Source: Chloroflexota bacterium (GTDB taxonomy: Bacteria; Chloroflexota; Limnocylindria; Limnocylindrales; CSP1-4). Taken from it: a stretch of 6,457 bases of DNA. The stretch lies in contig JANYAA010000486.1 of NCBI GenBank assembly GCA_025355255.1, positions 1 to 6,457 on the forward strand, in the 5' to 3' direction. How positions within the stretch are numbered: position 1 is the first letter of the stretch; every line of letters begins with the position of its first letter. The notes under the pieces are model-generated. The model was not told the origin of the DNA. It saw only the letters and a list, made by a program, of their open reading frames with translations, and did not search any database. A program made the translations under genes and the position numbers. This document shows, piece after piece, positions 5,925 through 6,457 of this stretch.

Positions 5925-5949
5925 CGGGGCCGAACCCCGTATCCCGGGG
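5925..5949 (+). terminator. Two mutually exclusive hairpins after the wecA-like gene
   Basis: Three evenly spaced blocks, CGGGG (5925-5929), CCCCG (5935-5939) and CGGGG (5945-5949), mean that the middle block can pair with either neighbour. Each alternative gives a 5-bp GC stem with a 5-nt loop (CCGAA or TATCC). The first begins 2 nt after the stop codon. No U-tract follows. It may end or weaken transcription from the upstream gene, or it may be a GC-rich coincidence. Confidence 0.35.
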
Positions 5950-5983
5950 ACCGGATCGTACCGCGCTCCGCGTCCGGGCCCGG

Positions 5984-5992
5984 TGGTAGCAT
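5984..5992 (+). promoter_or_regulatory. Extended -10-like element upstream of the last gene
   Basis: TGGTAGCAT combines a TGn extension with TAGCAT, which matches 4 of 6 bases of TATAAT. It lies 40 nt before the ATG at 6032. No -35 match exists at the expected distance, which is tolerable for extended -10 promoters. The candidate glyA promoter has the same TGG plus AT-containing hexamer at a comparable distance from its gene. Identified by eye only. Confidence 0.35.
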
Positions 5993-6031
5993 CCGGCTTG
6001 TCCGCTTGCTCAGGCGGGCGCACGAGGGACT

Positions 6032-6457
6032 ATGCAGCAGATCCTGCCGCTCACATTGATCGGCATCCTCCTCATTGTCGCGGTGGTCTCGCTTGCAATG
6101 CTGGCGCAGGCCCGGCGGGCGAGCCGCCTGATTGCTCCCCTTCCGCGGCTGAACGCTGAGTCCATCGCGTCGCGCCTCGGCGCATCCGTGGACGGGCTGC
6201 CGCGGGCCGACGCTGCGGAGGCCGGAGAGCCCGAGCGGGCCTTCCTTGCCGAGGCGCGGGCCGCCAATTCACGCCAGCGCCGCTTGGCGCTCATTGCGCT
6301 CGTCGCGATCTTGCTGGCCCTGGCCGTGGGCATCGGCGACATGCTGCTGCCCGGGCTCCTGCCGCCCCCGGCGCCCAAACTGGCGCTCACGCCGTCCCCG
6401 TCGCCGTCGCCCACGCTGGCCCCCACGCTGGCGCCCACGCCCACGCTGGCGCCCACG
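6032..6457 (+). CDS. Hypothetical two-helix membrane protein with Pro/Thr/Ser-rich segment (3' truncated by window)
   Basis: I do not recognise a family. The frame stays open for 142 codons to the window edge. Residues 5-25 form a strong membrane helix (LPLTLIGILLIVAVVSLAMLA). Residues 26-84 are a charged loop rich in Arg, Glu and Ala, probably cytoplasmic by the positive-inside rule because RR and RQRR flank it. Residues 85-107 form a second helix. A Pro/Ser/Thr/Ala-rich tail begins at 110 and contains PTLA repeats. That tail would be outside the membrane, where such low-complexity stretches usually act as linkers to a surface or wall domain not seen here. GAGGG 3 nt before the ATG is a short-spaced ribosome binding site. 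Coding bias at third positions matches the neighbours, so the gene is likely real. Its function is unknown. Confidence 0.7.
   Translation, partial: MQQILPLTLIGILLIVAVVSLAMLAQARRASRLIAPLPRLNAESIASRLGASVDGLPRADAAEAGEPERAFLAEARAANSRQRRLALIALVAILLALAVGIGDMLLPGLLPPPAPKLALTPSPSPSPTLAPTLAPTPTLAPT
6410..6457 (+). repeat. 12-nt coding tandem repeat encoding PTLA units
   Basis: CCCACGCTGGC plus one G or C occurs at 6410-6421, 6422-6433 and 6440-6451. A 6-nt half unit CCCACG lies at 6434-6439, and another at 6452-6457 is cut by the window end. Each full unit encodes Pro-Thr-Leu-Ala. It is preceded by Ser-Pro dipeptides. The repeat probably continues past the edge and is prone to copy-number change and misassembly. 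Confidence 0.8.

Noticed and set aside
6010..6456. Minus-strand frame with a Gly/Ala/Val/Ser repeat at its N terminus
   Set aside because: It is the antisense reading of the Pro/Thr repeat and the membrane-protein gene. The + strand frame has a start codon, a ribosome binding site and clear membrane helices.

Overview
The window is a G+C-rich bacterial chromosome segment with every recognisable gene on the + strand. It carries a translation/one-carbon/cell-envelope cluster: the 3' end of prfA (release factor 1), prmC (release-factor glutamine methyltransferase), a Cof-type HAD phosphatase, tsaC/ywlC (threonylcarbamoyl-AMP synthase), glyA (serine hydroxymethyltransferase), a WecA/TagO-type polyprenyl-phosphate sugar-1-phosphate transferase, and the start of an unrecognised two-helix membrane protein. 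The order prfA-prmC-tsaC-glyA-wecA is familiar from Actinobacteria and Chloroflexota. Together with the base composition and the WecA signature variant, this suggests a high-GC Chloroflexota or actinobacterial relative. That placement is inference; there is no rRNA or other decisive marker.

Layout. Positions 1-3014 look like one tightly packed operon: prfA and prmC are 2 nt apart, prmC and the HAD gene share ATGA, and the HAD gene and tsaC share TGATG. Positions 3015-3414 are a 400-bp non-coding gap full of inverted repeats, ending in a plausible promoter and a clear Shine-Dalgarno sequence for glyA. After glyA, a 49-bp C-rich linker leads to the wecA-like gene. A 108-bp gap with competing hairpins and an extended -10-like box precedes the last gene, which runs off the window inside a Pro/Thr repeat.

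How the genes fit together. PrmC methylates the GGQ glutamine of release factors, and that GGQ motif is visible in the prfA fragment. TsaC starts t6A synthesis for ANN-decoding tRNAs, and GlyA supplies glycine and one-carbon units. The first block is therefore translation-centred, with a HAD phosphatase of unknown substrate inserted. The wecA-like gene begins lipid-linked glycan assembly.

The most unusual content is not a gene. One element is a perfect tandem pair of 18-bp palindromic units embedded in the end of prmC, which encodes its odd C-terminal tail and abuts the next start codon. The other is a roughly 240-bp nest of inverted repeats upstream of glyA, including three copies of a 32-nt degenerate unit. 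No CRISPR array, tRNA, rRNA, transposase or defence system is visible. Outside the repeats the region is ordinary core genome.
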